A DNA stretch of 64,000 nucleotides, from the NCBI GenBank assembly GCA_031761405.1, contig JASEVX010000099.1:248001-312000 (forward strand). The letters run 5' to 3'. Source of the DNA: Serripes groenlandicus (lineage: Eukaryota; Mollusca; Bivalvia; Cardiida; Cardiidae). The translations under genes were made by a program, and so were the position numbers. Each line of letters starts with the position of its first letter. The stretch's first letter is position 1. Below, one piece after another: positions 42,020-52,667 of the stretch. The notes beneath the pieces were generated by a model. That model saw only the letters and a program-made list of their open reading frames with translations, did not search any database and had not been told where the DNA came from.

Positions 42020-42143
42020 AATGTGAAAGAGTTTCATTTCAATAAAAGGGATTTATTTTTCCTTTTGACATCAAATTTTCCATAATATAAGTGTTTTTCT
42101 ACTTAACGGAGCATCAAAGTGCGTGTGTATGGGAAAGGGGTTA
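42020..42143 (-). mobile_element. Family B remnant
   Basis: CCTTTTGACATCAAATTTTC, CATCAAAGTGCGTGTGTATG and GGGAAAGGGGTTAA: right half of an old B copy. Confidence 0.5.
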
Positions 42144-42156
42144 AAAAAAATGGGGT

Positions 42157-42181
42157 GGGGGGGGGGGGGGGGGGGGGGGGG
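42157..42181. repeat. 25-base G run
   Basis: Uninterrupted G from 42157 to 42181, preceded by TGGGGT. Its length in the assembly may be unreliable. Confidence 0.8.
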
Positions 42182-42307
42182 TTAAAAACTGTAAATCTTT
42201 AGAACACTTGTCTAATTAATTTGAATACCCACAACATTGGTGGTCTGGAAATGTCATAAGACTATGAAGATAAATTGACATCTCTAGTACTTGTTACTTA
42301 CCCAGGA

Positions 42308-42597
42308 TTGATTGATTGGGGTTTAACGCCGTTTTTAACAATTTCTCAGTTATATCACGGGCGGCCAGTTCACCTACTCATGCATTTCCTGGTTTTTTCA
42401 CAACTCCACACAACAATCTTCCCAAGCAACTGGCTGCTTTTTTCACATAGACTTAGCCCATTGGTGGAAGACGAATGACGCATGTCGCATTGACTTTTAT
42501 CAATCCTCGGAAAGAAAGTTGACCGAGCCGGGATTCGAACTCACAAGCCCTGGATTGACAGCCCGCGTCGCTACCGACTGAGCTACCGGGGCTCGGC
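42308..42597 (-). mobile_element. SINE family E, full length, inserted in a SINE G tail
   Basis: Minus strand. Tail complement TTGATTGATTGGGGTTTAAC, head complement CTACCGACTGAGCTACCGGG. The 13-bp target duplication TACTTACCCAGGA is at 42295-42307 and 42598-42610. The target continues as AACGGCGTATAACATC, a G-type tail. Confidence 0.92.
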
Positions 42598-42610
42598 TAC
42601 TTACCCAGGA

Positions 42611-43004
42611 AACGGCGTATAACATCATTCAAACAAAGGTCCCGTTACTGATAAGCGAGCACATTTCATAGTCTAATTCAACATACTCATATTAATTGAT
42701 ACTGCTTACAAGAAGTTTCTTGGCATCTTCTATCACTTATCGACGATCAGTGTAGAGCCTGATAAGACTGCGCTGATGCGCTTGCTGATCTGGATCAACA
42801 CTGCTCGCAAATGATTTAAGGCTGGTTTTTGCAAAACACCGCTTAAATTAGTTTTATGAATGGACTGTTTCCACTCTGCTTATCTAATTCTCATGTGTAA
42901 ACGTAAAGGTATTGCGCGCTAAATGACCTTAGCTGTCGATGCGCCATAAAACACTATACAGTCGTGTCGTTGCCGTCTTATTTCTCACATTCTTATTGGT
43001 GCTT
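42611..43004. repeat. Unique DNA with K unit and SINE-tail scrap
   Basis: A K-like unit is at 42745-42815 (CGATCAGTGTAGAGCCTGAT, GATCTGGATCAACACTGCTC). A tail-like GCGCGCTAAATGACCTTAGC with GCCATAAAACACTATACAG is at 42916-42955; compare 8579. Confidence 0.5.
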
Positions 43005-43240
43005 TTAACCCCCTCCCCCTTTCCCACATACAGCAAATCTGCAGCAGACGACTTTGAAAATGCCTACTAAAAAATATGGAAAACTCGATAATTGTAGGTA
43101 TAATTATTGAAAAAAGTTGAAAACATTGTGTCAAAATGGGACATTGATCGTTTTGAGCAGTTTCTCTTTTTGCCACGATGGTTTCAAAAGTCGTCTGCTG
43201 CAGACGCTTCAATATGCGTCTATAGGTGGGAAAGGGTTAA
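43005..43240 (-). mobile_element. MITE family B, full copy
   Basis: TTAACCCCCTCCCCCTTTCC to GTGGGAAAGGGTTAA. TTAA at both ends. The core GGGACATTGATCGTTTTGAG is partly decayed. Confidence 0.82.
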
Positions 43241-43321
43241 TACCATACTCGTCTGTGTTTCTGTACGTTCTAATTAAAATGCATGCCTGTCTGCATCAAC
43301 CTACTACTAAACATGTCGAAT

Positions 43322-43372
43322 ACAGCGGTGCAGTGATAGAGCGTCGGGCTCGAAACCCGCGGTCAACGGGTT
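43322..43372 (+). tRNA. tRNA-like fragment
   Basis: GCGGTGCAGTGATAGAGCGT is an A-box D-arm. GGTCAACGGGTTCTGC holds only a partial B-box. Most likely a SINE head scrap. Confidence 0.35.
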
Positions 43373-43552
43373 CTGCATTTGTGAACTTTTTCAACACAAA
43401 CGGCGCGGGAACTGCTAACGTCTACCGGAAGCAAACATCGAGCGTGATTTGATATCAGTTGAAGGCTTGTTTCGTAACCAATGTGCACTTGATGAGTTTT
43501 AAACAAATCTAAACTACTACTTTTAATATGTTGAATTGGGCTTGGCGCATGA

Positions 43553-43763
43553 GGAACTCTTTCGGCGCCAATGGCAATATTGAGGTTTTTTGAAACCAAT
43601 ACAGATTCAGGTGAGTCAGCTCGTAACGAGCTGTCTCACCTGGAATCAGCATTGTTTGGCTTTTAATTATCAAAATTTTACAGAACTCCTAAAAAACGAA
43701 TATAAAGTCGTCCAATTTTGAACATGGCAGAGTCCAAACAAGTTGGCTCGTAAGGAATGTTAA
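43553..43763 (-). mobile_element. MITE family C
   Basis: GGAACTCTTTCGGCGCCAAT with central palindrome GAGTCAGCTCGTAACGAGCT. The right arm is shortened before GTTAATG. Confidence 0.8.
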
Positions 43764-43924
43764 TGTCTATGGGGAATTACGTTGTCCATAGTTATATTAT
43801 CAACGACGGAAGAATGTATAATTAGGGTTTTACCGAAATGCCACTTAGTGACCCTATATCGGATGCAGTTTCATAGGTTTAAACCCTTCTCCTTGATCAA
43901 AGCGACGGTTCACTTTCCTATATC

Positions 43925-44155
43925 AGAAGTCCTGGTAGCTCAACCGGAAGCGATTTTCCATCCAGTGGTTGCGAGTTCGAACCCCCAGCTCGCCGTTTGA
44001 CAGAAGTGAATGATGCCACACAAGCGTGATTCGTATTCTTACCAACGGGCTAACAGTTGAAAAGCAGCCAGTGGCTTGAAAAGACTGTTGTGTGGAGTAT
44101 TAGTGTTTGACAGCCAGGAAACTGGTTGAAAACGGTGTAAAACACCCATCTATTT
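43925..44155 (+). mobile_element. SINE family E, diverged full length
   Basis: Head GAAGTCCTGGTAGCTCAACC, B-box GAGTTCGAACCCCC, body AAAGCAGCCAGTGGCTTGAA, tail AAAACGGTGTAAAACACCC. Confidence 0.78.
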
Positions 44156-44622
44156 ATATCAGATGACTTTCAGAGTGTCCAATGACCACACCAGTCACGT
44201 GACTACAACAAAATCCCCCCAAATCAAAGTATAGCTACTTAAAATCAGTCATAGACGTGATTCATACTAACACGATTTCGCAATCGATATGAAATTATTA
44301 TTTTCTTTTCGTGACTAAGTTCTACAGTTTACGTGATATCTTCCCCGTCCTTTTCAAAGAAATAAATGAGTCCGCAAATCGGAAACAGTGCAGGTAGGCC
44401 TGTGCATCCGAATTACACTGTTCACATATTACTTACCAAAAGCATGTTAGAAGCTTTTTTCAACATGTGTGGATTATGATGAGACGGAGCAGATGGACAT
44501 TCTGATCTGAACCTACACTGTATCGGAATACCAACTTGTACCCTTTTGGAAGGACAGGCTCTTGTGATCTCTCCATGTGTTTTGTTTTTCAAACTATCTT
44601 ACTTGTTAACATTCAAGGGAGG
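44156..44622. repeat. Unique DNA with one K unit
   Basis: K-like GGAAACAGTGCAGGTAGGCC to TTACACTGTTCACAT at 44391-44437. No other feature. Confidence 0.45.
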
Positions 44623-44843
44623 TTCCGACGTGGTCGAGTGGTTAGTATCGGGGATTTCAAACCGGGCGTCCCGGGTTCGATACCCAGTCGCGGAAAGACG
44701 GACATGGTGGAGTGCCCTTGGGCAAGGCACATTTCCAGGCCTAGTACTGGTGTGTTTACACAGGGATCATGAATAAGGGAATTGTCGCCGTGATATAACT
44801 GAAATAATGTTGATAACGGCGGAAATACCCAATAAAACAACAT
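44623..44843 (+). mobile_element. SINE family F, full length
   Basis: Head GACGTGGTCGAGTGGTTAGT and B-box GGGTTCGATACCCAG are the best preserved in the window. Body GTGGAGTGCCCTTGGGCAAG; tail GATAACGGCGGAAATACCCA. The head resembles Leu/Ser-type tRNAs. Confidence 0.87.
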
Positions 44844-44909
44844 ACCAGGTCACTCAGTGTTATAAATGTTATAAATCCCCATTTTTACATTCATGTTTCT
44901 AAACAAGTG

Positions 44910-45132
44910 TTAACCCTTTCCCTCATATAGACGTTTTCTGACGCCTCTGCAGCAGACAGCTTTTTGAAAACATAGTGACAAAAGAAGAAATTGCTCTAAA
45001 CGAGCAATTTCTCCTTTTGTCACAATATTTTCCACTTTTAGGTTATCCATTCATTTATAGAGAATTTCTATTTCGTTGACAAAATATGTTCAAAGTCGTC
45101 TGCTGCAGATTTGTTGCGTGCGGAGTAATGGT
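44910..45132 (+). mobile_element. MITE family B
   Basis: TTAACCCTTTCCCTCATATA, GACGCCTCTGCAGCAGACAG, core GAAATTGCTCTAAACGAGCA, AGTCGTCTGCTGCAG. The last 15 bp have decayed. Confidence 0.82.
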
Positions 45133-45249
45133 TGTGCACTGTTGTGAAGTTTTCTAAGTATTGCCAAGTTTTATCTCACATGTGCATGATCTCCCATTAA
45201 CATTGTTTCATTATGCATTGACATTTATCCTATATTAATCTATGTTCAG

Positions 45250-45370
45250 TTAAAACCTTGAAAACGACTTTTGAAAACATTTGAAAAAGGAGAAATTGCA
45301 TAAAAAAATAGCAGTGGTTCTCCTTTTTCCAACAATGATTTCAGTTCTGTATAACAATTCAACTGCTAAT
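45250..45370 (+). mobile_element. Family B remnant
   Basis: AAACGACTTTTGAAAACATT, AAAAGGAGAAATTGCATAAA and TTCTCCTTTTTCCAACAATG: central region of an old copy. Confidence 0.55.
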
Positions 45371-45600
45371 TTTGCACATGTTCAATGATTGTTCTGAGAT
45401 ATTTTAAAAGCACATAGCCTAACAGAAACAGTGTTAAGTGCACTCTTACAAAGGTCATGGAATACCGCACCTGTATGCATTGATACGGTGACTTCCTTGT
45501 TGTGATTGAACCCGCGTCATGATAACATCGGTCACGTTAAGAGGGTCATTGCAGAGTATGCCTTTAAGCCTTGCGATGGGGGTATATGTACACTTTGACC
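45371..45600. other. No recognised feature
   Basis: Unique DNA. Confidence 0.35.
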
Positions 45601-45675
45601 ATTGTGAACAGTGCAGATCAAGATGAGCATGTGTGCATCGCGTAGACTTATGAAGATCTACAATGTTCACAAACA
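45601..45675. repeat. Palindromic repeat K
   Basis: TTGTGAACAGTGCAGATCAA and GAAGATCTACAATGTTCACA are inverted ends of a 75-bp unit. Confidence 0.72.
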
Positions 45676-45933
45676 ACTTACATAATCGTATCAGAAGATG
45701 AGCTCAACTTGTGTAGATTCTGATACGAAAGAGCCGATGGAAAGTCTGTTCCGAAATATCAACTTGTACTTCTTCCCATGGGCGGCCCCCCGTTATAACA
45801 TCATGGCATAATTTTGATAGTTTTGATAATATGATGCCCCTCATCCCTAAAAAATACCGCATCTTGTTTCATTGCCATTGCTCCTTTTAAAATATTATTA
45901 CAAATTTAAGCAGATGCTTTTCTTGGAAATTAA

Positions 45934-46185
45934 TTGATTGCTTGGTGTTTTACGCCACTTTCATCATGTTTTCAGTTATATCACGACGTTTCCTTAGTGA
46001 GTCAACAGTACTACTAGTTCATGTATCCTGATACCAGCCAGTCAGTCGTTATGCTAACCCCGCAACCCTGAGCGCCAAGAAGGGCAGCCATTGCTACCAT
46101 TTGTTAAAGTCTTTGATGTGACCCGATCGGGGATCGAATCCGCGACCTCCCGCACTGAGGCTGACGCTCTTCCTATTAATACACG
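45934..46185 (-). mobile_element. SINE family G, full length
   Basis: Tail complement TTGCTTGGTGTTTTACGCCA, body ATGCTAACCCCGCAACCCTG, head GGGGATCGAATCCGCGACCT. A family B copy follows closely. Confidence 0.82.
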
Positions 46186-46197
46186 AGTAGCGTACAT

Positions 46198-46428
46198 TAT
46201 AACCCTTTCCCTCTTACGACAATTCTGCAGCAGACGACTTTGAACGTATTTTGTCAAAACATAGAAAATCTCTATAATTGAATGGATAACCTATGACAAA
46301 AAGTGGAAAACATTGTGGCAAAAGGAGAAATTGCACGTTTTGTGCAATTTCTTCTTTTGTCACTATGTTTTCAAAAAGCGGTCTGCTGCAGAGGCGTCAA
46401 AAAGCGTATATATGAGGAAAAGGGTTAA
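46198..46428 (-). mobile_element. MITE family B, full copy
   Basis: TTATAACCCTTTCCCTCTTA to GAGGAAAAGGGTTAA. Core GAAATTGCACGTTTTGTGCA perfect. Confidence 0.86.
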
Positions 46429-46565
46429 ACAAGATTTGACTTCACGAATGGACAGGCTGATCTAGGAATGTCTTGGTTTTCGACAGTAATTTAATGTGAT
46501 TTAATGTTATGTAATTATAGAGACCAATTGCTCTGATCGAGCATAAGCTTTCTAGCTACTATAGG

Positions 46566-46828
46566 ACCCGGCCGGGTAGCTCAATTGGTAGCGTATCTGA
46601 CTCGTGATCTGGAGGTCACGGGTTCGATACCCGGTTGTGGCGACATTCTTTCGGGCGATGTTTTCCATTGCCTCTCACCTCTGATCTATGTGAGAAAGTA
46701 ATCAGTGGCTTCGAAAGAATGTTGTGTAAGTACTGGTGTGGGAAAGCCAGGAAAACATGGGTAGGTGCACTGACCGCCGTGATATGACCAAAGCTGTTGA
46801 AAGCGGCGTTAAACTCCAAACAAACAAA
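46566..46828 (+). mobile_element. SINE family E variant with a different tRNA head, 14-bp duplication
   Basis: Head GCCGGGTAGCTCAATTGGTA with B-box GGGTTCGATACCCGG. The anticodon region CTGACTCGTGATCTGG differs from other E heads. The body matches E (GTAAGTACTGGTGTGGGAAA) and the tail is GGCGTTAAACTCCAAACAAA, more like G. CTAGCTACTATAGG is duplicated at 46552-46565 and 46829-46842. Confidence 0.9.
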
Positions 46829-46842
46829 CTAGCTACTATAGG

Positions 46843-47668
46843 CCCATTTGGTAGTGTACAATATATAGTGTACACACATCTGACAGGTGCAGATAAGAGA
46901 CAGAGTAAGATACAATGTCGTGCAGTTATCGGAAAGTTAGGTAGTAGTTTATCATACACATAAAAACATGAGTAGCGACCAATGTAGACCATTTTGTGAT
47001 AGCACGAATTTAATGTTAGTGCGGACTAAATCGTGTTTATAATCATGTAAAGCAGGCTAGGGGTGAAGGACACAGTAGTTAAATAGATAGATAATCTTTA
47101 TAATTGTAACGTAAACTTTACATAAATTCTAGTTACGTACACATGAGCTATAGGTTACAATACACCAAATATATTCCTTTTTTGTTTCCATGTAAACCGA
47201 CCAGATTCAGTCCTCAATTGTCACACTTTCTAAGCGTTTCTCATGTAGAACACCATATATCATTGAAAAGAATTACCTCTAAGCTTTAAAATAATCCAAA
47301 GAAAATGGGGGTCATGCATTATGCAAGAAAGAACTCACCAGGCGAAAATGGTTACCGTCATTGTGGACCAAATCGGGCCCGGACAAAACCGGTGTTTAGC
47401 ATTCTCTACTTTCACTTTCGAACAAAGTCAACATACTAAAAGTGATCAAATCAATCATTTCCAGTGCATCCTATACACATTTACAATGCATTTAAACGCA
47501 ATGTCATATATTCAATACATTATGGTGATGGAATTTCTATTCATTTCTAAGCAAACAAAGGTTTTTTTAGGGACTATTTGGGTGTAGATTAGCATGACAG
47601 CAGATGTATTTGGCGTAATTTGACCTATATAACACATACATAACCGAAGATGAACAAAACATAGTTAG
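46843..47668. other. No recognised feature
   Basis: An 88-aa frame at 47321-47587 shows no recognised motif. Otherwise A/T-rich DNA. Confidence 0.4.
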
Positions 47669-47899
47669 TTTTACTCTTTCCCTCATATAGATGATTTCTG
47701 ACGCCTCTGCAGCAGACGGCCTTTTGAAAACATTGTGACAAAAGAAGAAATTGCACAAAACGTGCAATTTCTCCTTTTGCCACGATGTTTTCCACTTTTT
47801 GTCATAGGTTATCCATTCAATTATGGAGATTTTCTATGTTTTGACAAAATACGTTCACAGTCGTCTGCTGCAGAATTGTCGTTTGAGGGAAAGGGTTAA
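47669..47899 (+). mobile_element. MITE family B, near consensus
   Basis: TTTACTCTTTCCCTCATATA to TTGAGGGAAAGGGTTAA. Core GAAATTGCACAAAACGTGCA perfect. Confidence 0.87.
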
Positions 47900-47969
47900 C
47901 TATATTGACTATATACCTAATCAATTGGTATGGTACAATGCAATATCAAGATGATGTCCAATTCATTTC

Positions 47970-48275
47970 TATGAATGAAAGTCAGACGTAGAACAGATGC
48001 TTCTCGGACATATTTATCAATGCTTTCTTATGATCAGTTTTTAAAAGTTCAACAAATTCATAGACACATGGTTTGATCGTGTAGTAAGTCTTTAAACATT
48101 TAATTCTGATATCGGCCTTAGTCGGACAGATTAAAACAAAATGGTATTCGTCCTGAATATCTCCTTTATCACAAAAAGTACACAGTCGCTGGTTATACTT
48201 AACATACAATCAGCAATACAATGCAAACGACACATGTTGCCTCTTCGGCAGACGAATTCAGACAGTACTGCAAAC
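47970..48275 (-). pseudogene. LINE reverse-transcriptase ORF, C-terminal fragment
   Basis: Minus-strand peptide RLCTFCDKGDIQDEYHFVLI followed by CP...IRIKCLKTYYTIKPCVYEF. This is the CxxC...E(D/Y)HF.L.CP zinc-knuckle tail that ends the ORF of several animal non-LTR retrotransposon clades. Upstream codons (RLPKRQHVSFALYC) read through one stop in a manner consistent with decay. No reverse-transcriptase catalytic region is present. The clade is not determined. Confidence 0.72.
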
Positions 48276-48370
48276 AAAAATAAAAAAATTAGGATGCTCA
48301 TCTTTTCTCCACATGTTAAATTGTTTGTATTAAAATAGCGCTTCTTACATCCCCCTCCCAATTAATAGTT

Positions 48371-48613
48371 GAGCCGTTCCACGAGAAAAAACAACATTAT
48401 GGACTTTGCGTAATGTATCGACCCAGATCATCCGGGCCGACACAATCCGTCTCATTGGGATAGAGGTAAAGAGTAACGATTCCTGAAACAGAAAATCCAC
48501 AGAAGTCGAAACGAGTCCGTACGGGTTGTTAGCCTGCGCAGCATGCTTAGGCTGATCCGAGTCGATACTTTACGCAGATTCCACAATGTTGGTTTTCTCG
48601 TAATTCGGCTCAT
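48371..48613 (-). mobile_element. MITE family A, full copy
   Basis: GAGCCGTTCCACGAGAAAAA to TTCTCGTAATTCGGCTC, with a deletion of one CTGCGCAGTC block in the left arm. Confidence 0.83.
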
Positions 48614-48806
48614 TTGTAAGTCACTTGAAAATACATAATTAGCTAAACAGCTGGTAAAACTGTGTTAAACGCCATATTTGGTTGGTTAGATCGACCTAAC
48701 AGGCTGATCTTAGTGTGGTTCCCGGTGTACTATAGTAATAATATGTCTGGTACCCGGCGTACTAAAGTAAGTAGGTGGACTTGATTGGTGACCCGAATTA
48801 AACCTA

Positions 48807-48824
48807 GGTGTACCGCGGTACACC
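48807..48824. repeat. 18-bp perfect palindrome
   Basis: GGTGTACCGCGGTACACC is self-complementary. Confidence 0.85.
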
Positions 48825-49159
48825 GATTTACACTCGATTGAATTGGACGACTTGCGCGCGCATGTATTCGGGATATACCGCATGGCCCGGTCAACATAGC
48901 TCGGCGCATTAGGCACAAAGATGGCGACTAAAGGAAACTGTGATCTTTATTATGTCTAGTCAAGGCCTTATGATATTTAAATATCAAGATCTCAAAGTTG
49001 TTTTTATTAAGATCCCCTGTGCCGAAGGCTGAACGTGATCTAATGTGATAACTAATTGTCTGTCCCTTCAAAACTTATTCTGTGAAACTACTTGACCTAT
49101 ATAATCTGACACAATTGTTAATTGAGTTACCCTCTACTTGGATCTTTAGCTCCAATGGC

Positions 49160-50110
49160 TGAAAGCCAGGTAAGCTTATGTCATGGCGAATTGTCCGTCG
49201 TGCGTCCGTTAATTGTTTCCTTTAAACAACTTCTTCTCCCTAACCACTTGGCCAATTTGGTTGAAACTTCATAGGAAGCATCCTCTCAATGACCTCTTCT
49301 AAATTCTTTCAAATTGTTATGATCCATTCAAAATTGTTTCCATGGCAACCGAAAGAAAAAAATAGTGAAAACTTAAAAAATCTTCTTCTGCGAAAGTGTT
49401 GGGCCGATTTTCAAATAATTTTGTAGAAATGTTCCTAGGGTGACCCTTTATTAGATTCCTTCAAGAAATGTTGATTGGTTGAAAAACATGGCCGCCAGGG
49501 TGGCGGGGCTATTTTGCCTTATATGGCTATAGTGATAACTTAAAAAATCTTCTCCTCCGAAAGTGTTCAGCTGATTTTCAAATAATGTTGTAGAAATGTT
49601 CAATGGGTGACACCCTATCATATTCCTTTAAGCCATGTTGATTGGTCAAAAATCATGGCCGCCAGGGGGCGGGGCTATTTTGCCTTATATGGCCATAGTG
49701 AAAACTTAAAATATCTTCTCCGAAAGTGTTAAAATAATTTTGTAGAAATATTCCTTGGGTGACCCTCTATCAGAATCCTTCAAGCCATGTTGATTGGTCG
49801 TAAAATATGGCTGCCAGAGGGCGGGGCTATTTTTGGCTAATATGGCCATAGTGAAAATTTAAAAAATCTTCTCCTCCGAAAGTGTTGAGCTGATTTTCAA
49901 ATAATGTTGTAGAAATGTTCCTAGGCTGACTATCAGATTCCTTCAAGCCATGTTGATTGGTTGAAAATCATGGCCACCAGGGGGCAGGGCTGTTTTGCCT
50001 TATTATAATGGCTATAGTGAAAACTTAAAAAAGCTTCTCCTCCTAAACTATTAGGAGATTTAATTTTTGCCTTATGGCTGTGGAGCTATACTGGCCCTCT
50101 TGGGCCTCTT
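49160..50110. repeat. ~165-bp imperfect tandem repeats, about 5 units
   Basis: GTGAAAACTTAAAAAATCTT, CTCCTCCGAAAGTGTT, GATTTTCAAATAATGTTGTA, GAAATGTTCCTAGGGTGACC, TTCAAGCCATGTTGATTGGT, ATGGCCGCCAGGGGGCGGGG and CTTATATGGCCATA recur from about 49366 to 50080. A leading segment (CGTCGTGCGTCCGTTAATTG, GGCCAATTTGGTTGAAACTT) precedes them. I associate this type of repeat with bivalve genomes, from memory. Confidence 0.78.
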
Positions 50111-50790
50111 GTTCAAATTATTCTGAGCTGTTCCATTGAAATCATGGCTGTCAAGGGGCATGGTTTGTTTTCCTTATATAAAAAAATATTTGTGTCCAGA
50201 ACTGTAGTCTCAGTTTGAAAATAATTCAACACAAATATTTATTGGCTTGACCATTTACAAATATTAGTCCAACTTGTCTTAAGCAGCCACTCATTGGCTG
50301 TTAAACAGAGGTGGCTGCTTAATATAAGTATAACAAAATATATTTGTTTCAACTTTGTATAATTTAATTGGCATTACCGGGTAATACACGTTGGCTGCTT
50401 AACAGAGGTGAACGCAACAACAAGTTTGACTGTTTTATTTAATTTTCCTTGTTAATAAAATGCTTGTACTTGTATTTGAGCACAAGTGAACAATAATTTA
50501 TTAATCTACTGATAAACGAATAAATTATTGAATTATTGTACTTTAAAAAGCTTATAAATGTTTTTAACTGCAAGAATACTATTTGAATTAATACATGTAC
50601 TTAGCAGTTTGTGTGTACTTAATTTTAAAGTTCACAGAAAAAATGTGATTTGTATTATGTCTATAGTCAAGATCTCAAAATTTCATAAAAGCAACTCATC
50701 ATCCACATTTGCCCCATCGTCAAGAAAATCTTCAATTGTTGATCCAATTATTACATTGGCGGCCATTTTGGTATCTCCGAACTACACTTG
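50111..50790. other. Interior of the compound repeat, no gene
   Basis: GTGGCTGCTTAA occurs twice (about 50311 and, as TTGGCTGCTTAACAGAGGTG, 50391). The 77-aa frame at 50558-50791 is not supported. Confidence 0.4.
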
Positions 50791-50879
50791 ATTCATGTGT
50801 CCCGAATCGGTGTACCTATCACATGGTCGGGACATTCGGCATATACCTACGGTATACACAAACAAGTCCACCTAGTGTA

Positions 50880-52130
50880 TACGTCAATTAATATGTCTGG
50901 TACCCGGCGTACTATAGTTAGTTATTACGGGTACCCGGCGTACTATAGTAAGTTTATACATACATCAATTAATATGTCTGGTACCCGGCGTACTATCGTT
51001 AGTTATAACGTGTACCCGGCGTACTATAGTAAGTTAATACGTCAATTAATATGTCTGGTACCCGGCGTACTAAAGTAAGTTTATACAGCAATTAATATGT
51101 CTGGTACCCGGCGTACTATAGTTAGTTATTACGTCAATTATATGTCTGGAACCCAGCGTACTATAGTAAGTTAATACGTCAATTATATGTCTGGTACCCG
51201 GCGTACTATAGTTAGTTATTACGTGTACCCGGCGTACTATAGTAAGTTAATACGTCAATTATTATGTCTGGTACCCGGCGTACTATAGTTAGTAATTACG
51301 GGTACCCGGCGTACTAAAGTAAGTTTATACATCAATTAATATGTCTGGTACCCGGCGTACTATAGTTAGTTATTACGGGTACCCGGCGTACTATAGTTAG
51401 TTATTACGGGTACCCGGCGTACTATAGTAAGTTAATACATCAATTAATATGTCTGGTACCCGGCGTACTATAGTTAGTTATTACGTGTACCCGGCGTACT
51501 ATAGTAAGTTAATACATCAATTAATATGTCTGGTACCCGGCGTACTATAGTTAGTTATTACGGGTACCCGGCGTACTATAGTTAGTTATTACGGGTACCC
51601 GGCGTACTATAGTTAGTTATTACGGGTACCCGGCGTACTATAGTAAGTTAATACATCAATTAATATGTCTGGTACCCGGCGTACTATAGTTAGTAATTAC
51701 GGGTACCCGGCGTACTATAGTAAGTTAATACATCAATTAATATGTCTGGTACCCGGCGTACTATAGTTAGTTATTACGGGTACCCGGCGTACTATAGTTA
51801 GTTATTACGTGTACCCGGCGTACTATAGTTAGAATATGTCTGGTACCCGGCGTACTAAAGTAAGTTTATACGTCAATTAATATGTCTAATAACCCGGCGT
51901 ACTATAGTTAGTTATTACGTGTACCCGGTGTACTATAGTTAGAATATGTCTGGTACCCGGCGTACTAAAGTAAGTTTATACGTCAATTAATACATCTGGA
52001 ACCCGGCGTACTATAGTAAGTTATTACGTCAATTAATACATCTGGGACCCGGCGTACTATAGTTAGTTAATTCGTCAATTAATATGTCTGGTACCCGGCG
52101 TAGTAAAGTAAGGCTGTACGTCAATTAATA
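50880..52130. repeat. GTACCCGGCGTAC tandem array, about 32 cores
   Basis: The core GGTACCCGGCGTACTATAGT alternates between a short spacer (TAGTTATTACG) and a long one (AAGTTAATACRTCAATTAAT then ATGTCT). This gives mixed ~30- and ~46-bp periods. Each core contains GGTACC and GTAC palindromes. The 96-aa frame at 50788-51078 is an artefact. Confidence 0.92.
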
Positions 52131-52282
52131 TGTGCGGCAAGAACCAGCAATGGCGTCTTGATCGGTCACTTTTAACAAACCCTAAAACAGCTGACTAAAA
52201 CAACTAAATGTTTGAAATAAATACATGAATAATTAAATCATCTACATTCTCACAGTGTGTCAGGTTTAACCGGATGGTCCGC

Positions 52283-52525
52283 ATAAAGGTTGTCCCTTGC
52301 CCATATATGTATATGCTAACCGACGCCTCTGCAGCAGACGGCTTTTGAAAACATGGCGACAAAAGAGGAAATTGCTCAAAACGAGCAATTTCTCCTTATG
52401 TCACCATGTTTTCAACTCTATTCAATTATTGTTCTTTCATTTATTTGGATTTTCTGTGCTTTTGAATAGACGTTTTCAAAGTCGTCTGCTGCAGATGTGT
52501 CGTATGTGGGGAAAAGGCTATAGCC
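52283..52525 (+). mobile_element. MITE family B, ends degraded
   Basis: CGACGCCTCTGCAGCAGACG, core GAAATTGCTCAAAACGAGCA, AGTCGTCTGCTGCAGATGTG. The TTAA ends are no longer recognisable. Confidence 0.78.
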
Positions 52526-52667
52526 TTTTGCTTGATGGGAGCCGCAGCTTGTTATGCGGAACTACATCATGACCAGTTTTCCTATGGCTTGACTTGACAT
52601 TGAAATAATTGTGGTTATTGCTTTGTAAATGACAATTCTTATTTTACTATTATCGAGTAGTTTTACG

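Larger units (their letters stand above)
48718..52130. repeat. Compound repeat unit bounded by GTACCCGGCGTAC motifs
   Basis: One or two GGTACCCGGCGTACTAAAGT motifs at 48718-48770 are followed by TAGGTGGACTTG and AGGTGTACC. In inverted orientation, CAAGTCCACCTAG and GGTACACCGATTCGGGACA (complement) lie at 50793-50875, just before the large array. Inside are the ~165-bp repeats. The layout suggests one large element with related inverted ends and an expanded right end; the outer limits are uncertain. Confidence 0.5.

Noticed and set aside
50788..51078. 96-aa frame
   Set aside because: Lies in the GTACCCGGCGTAC array.
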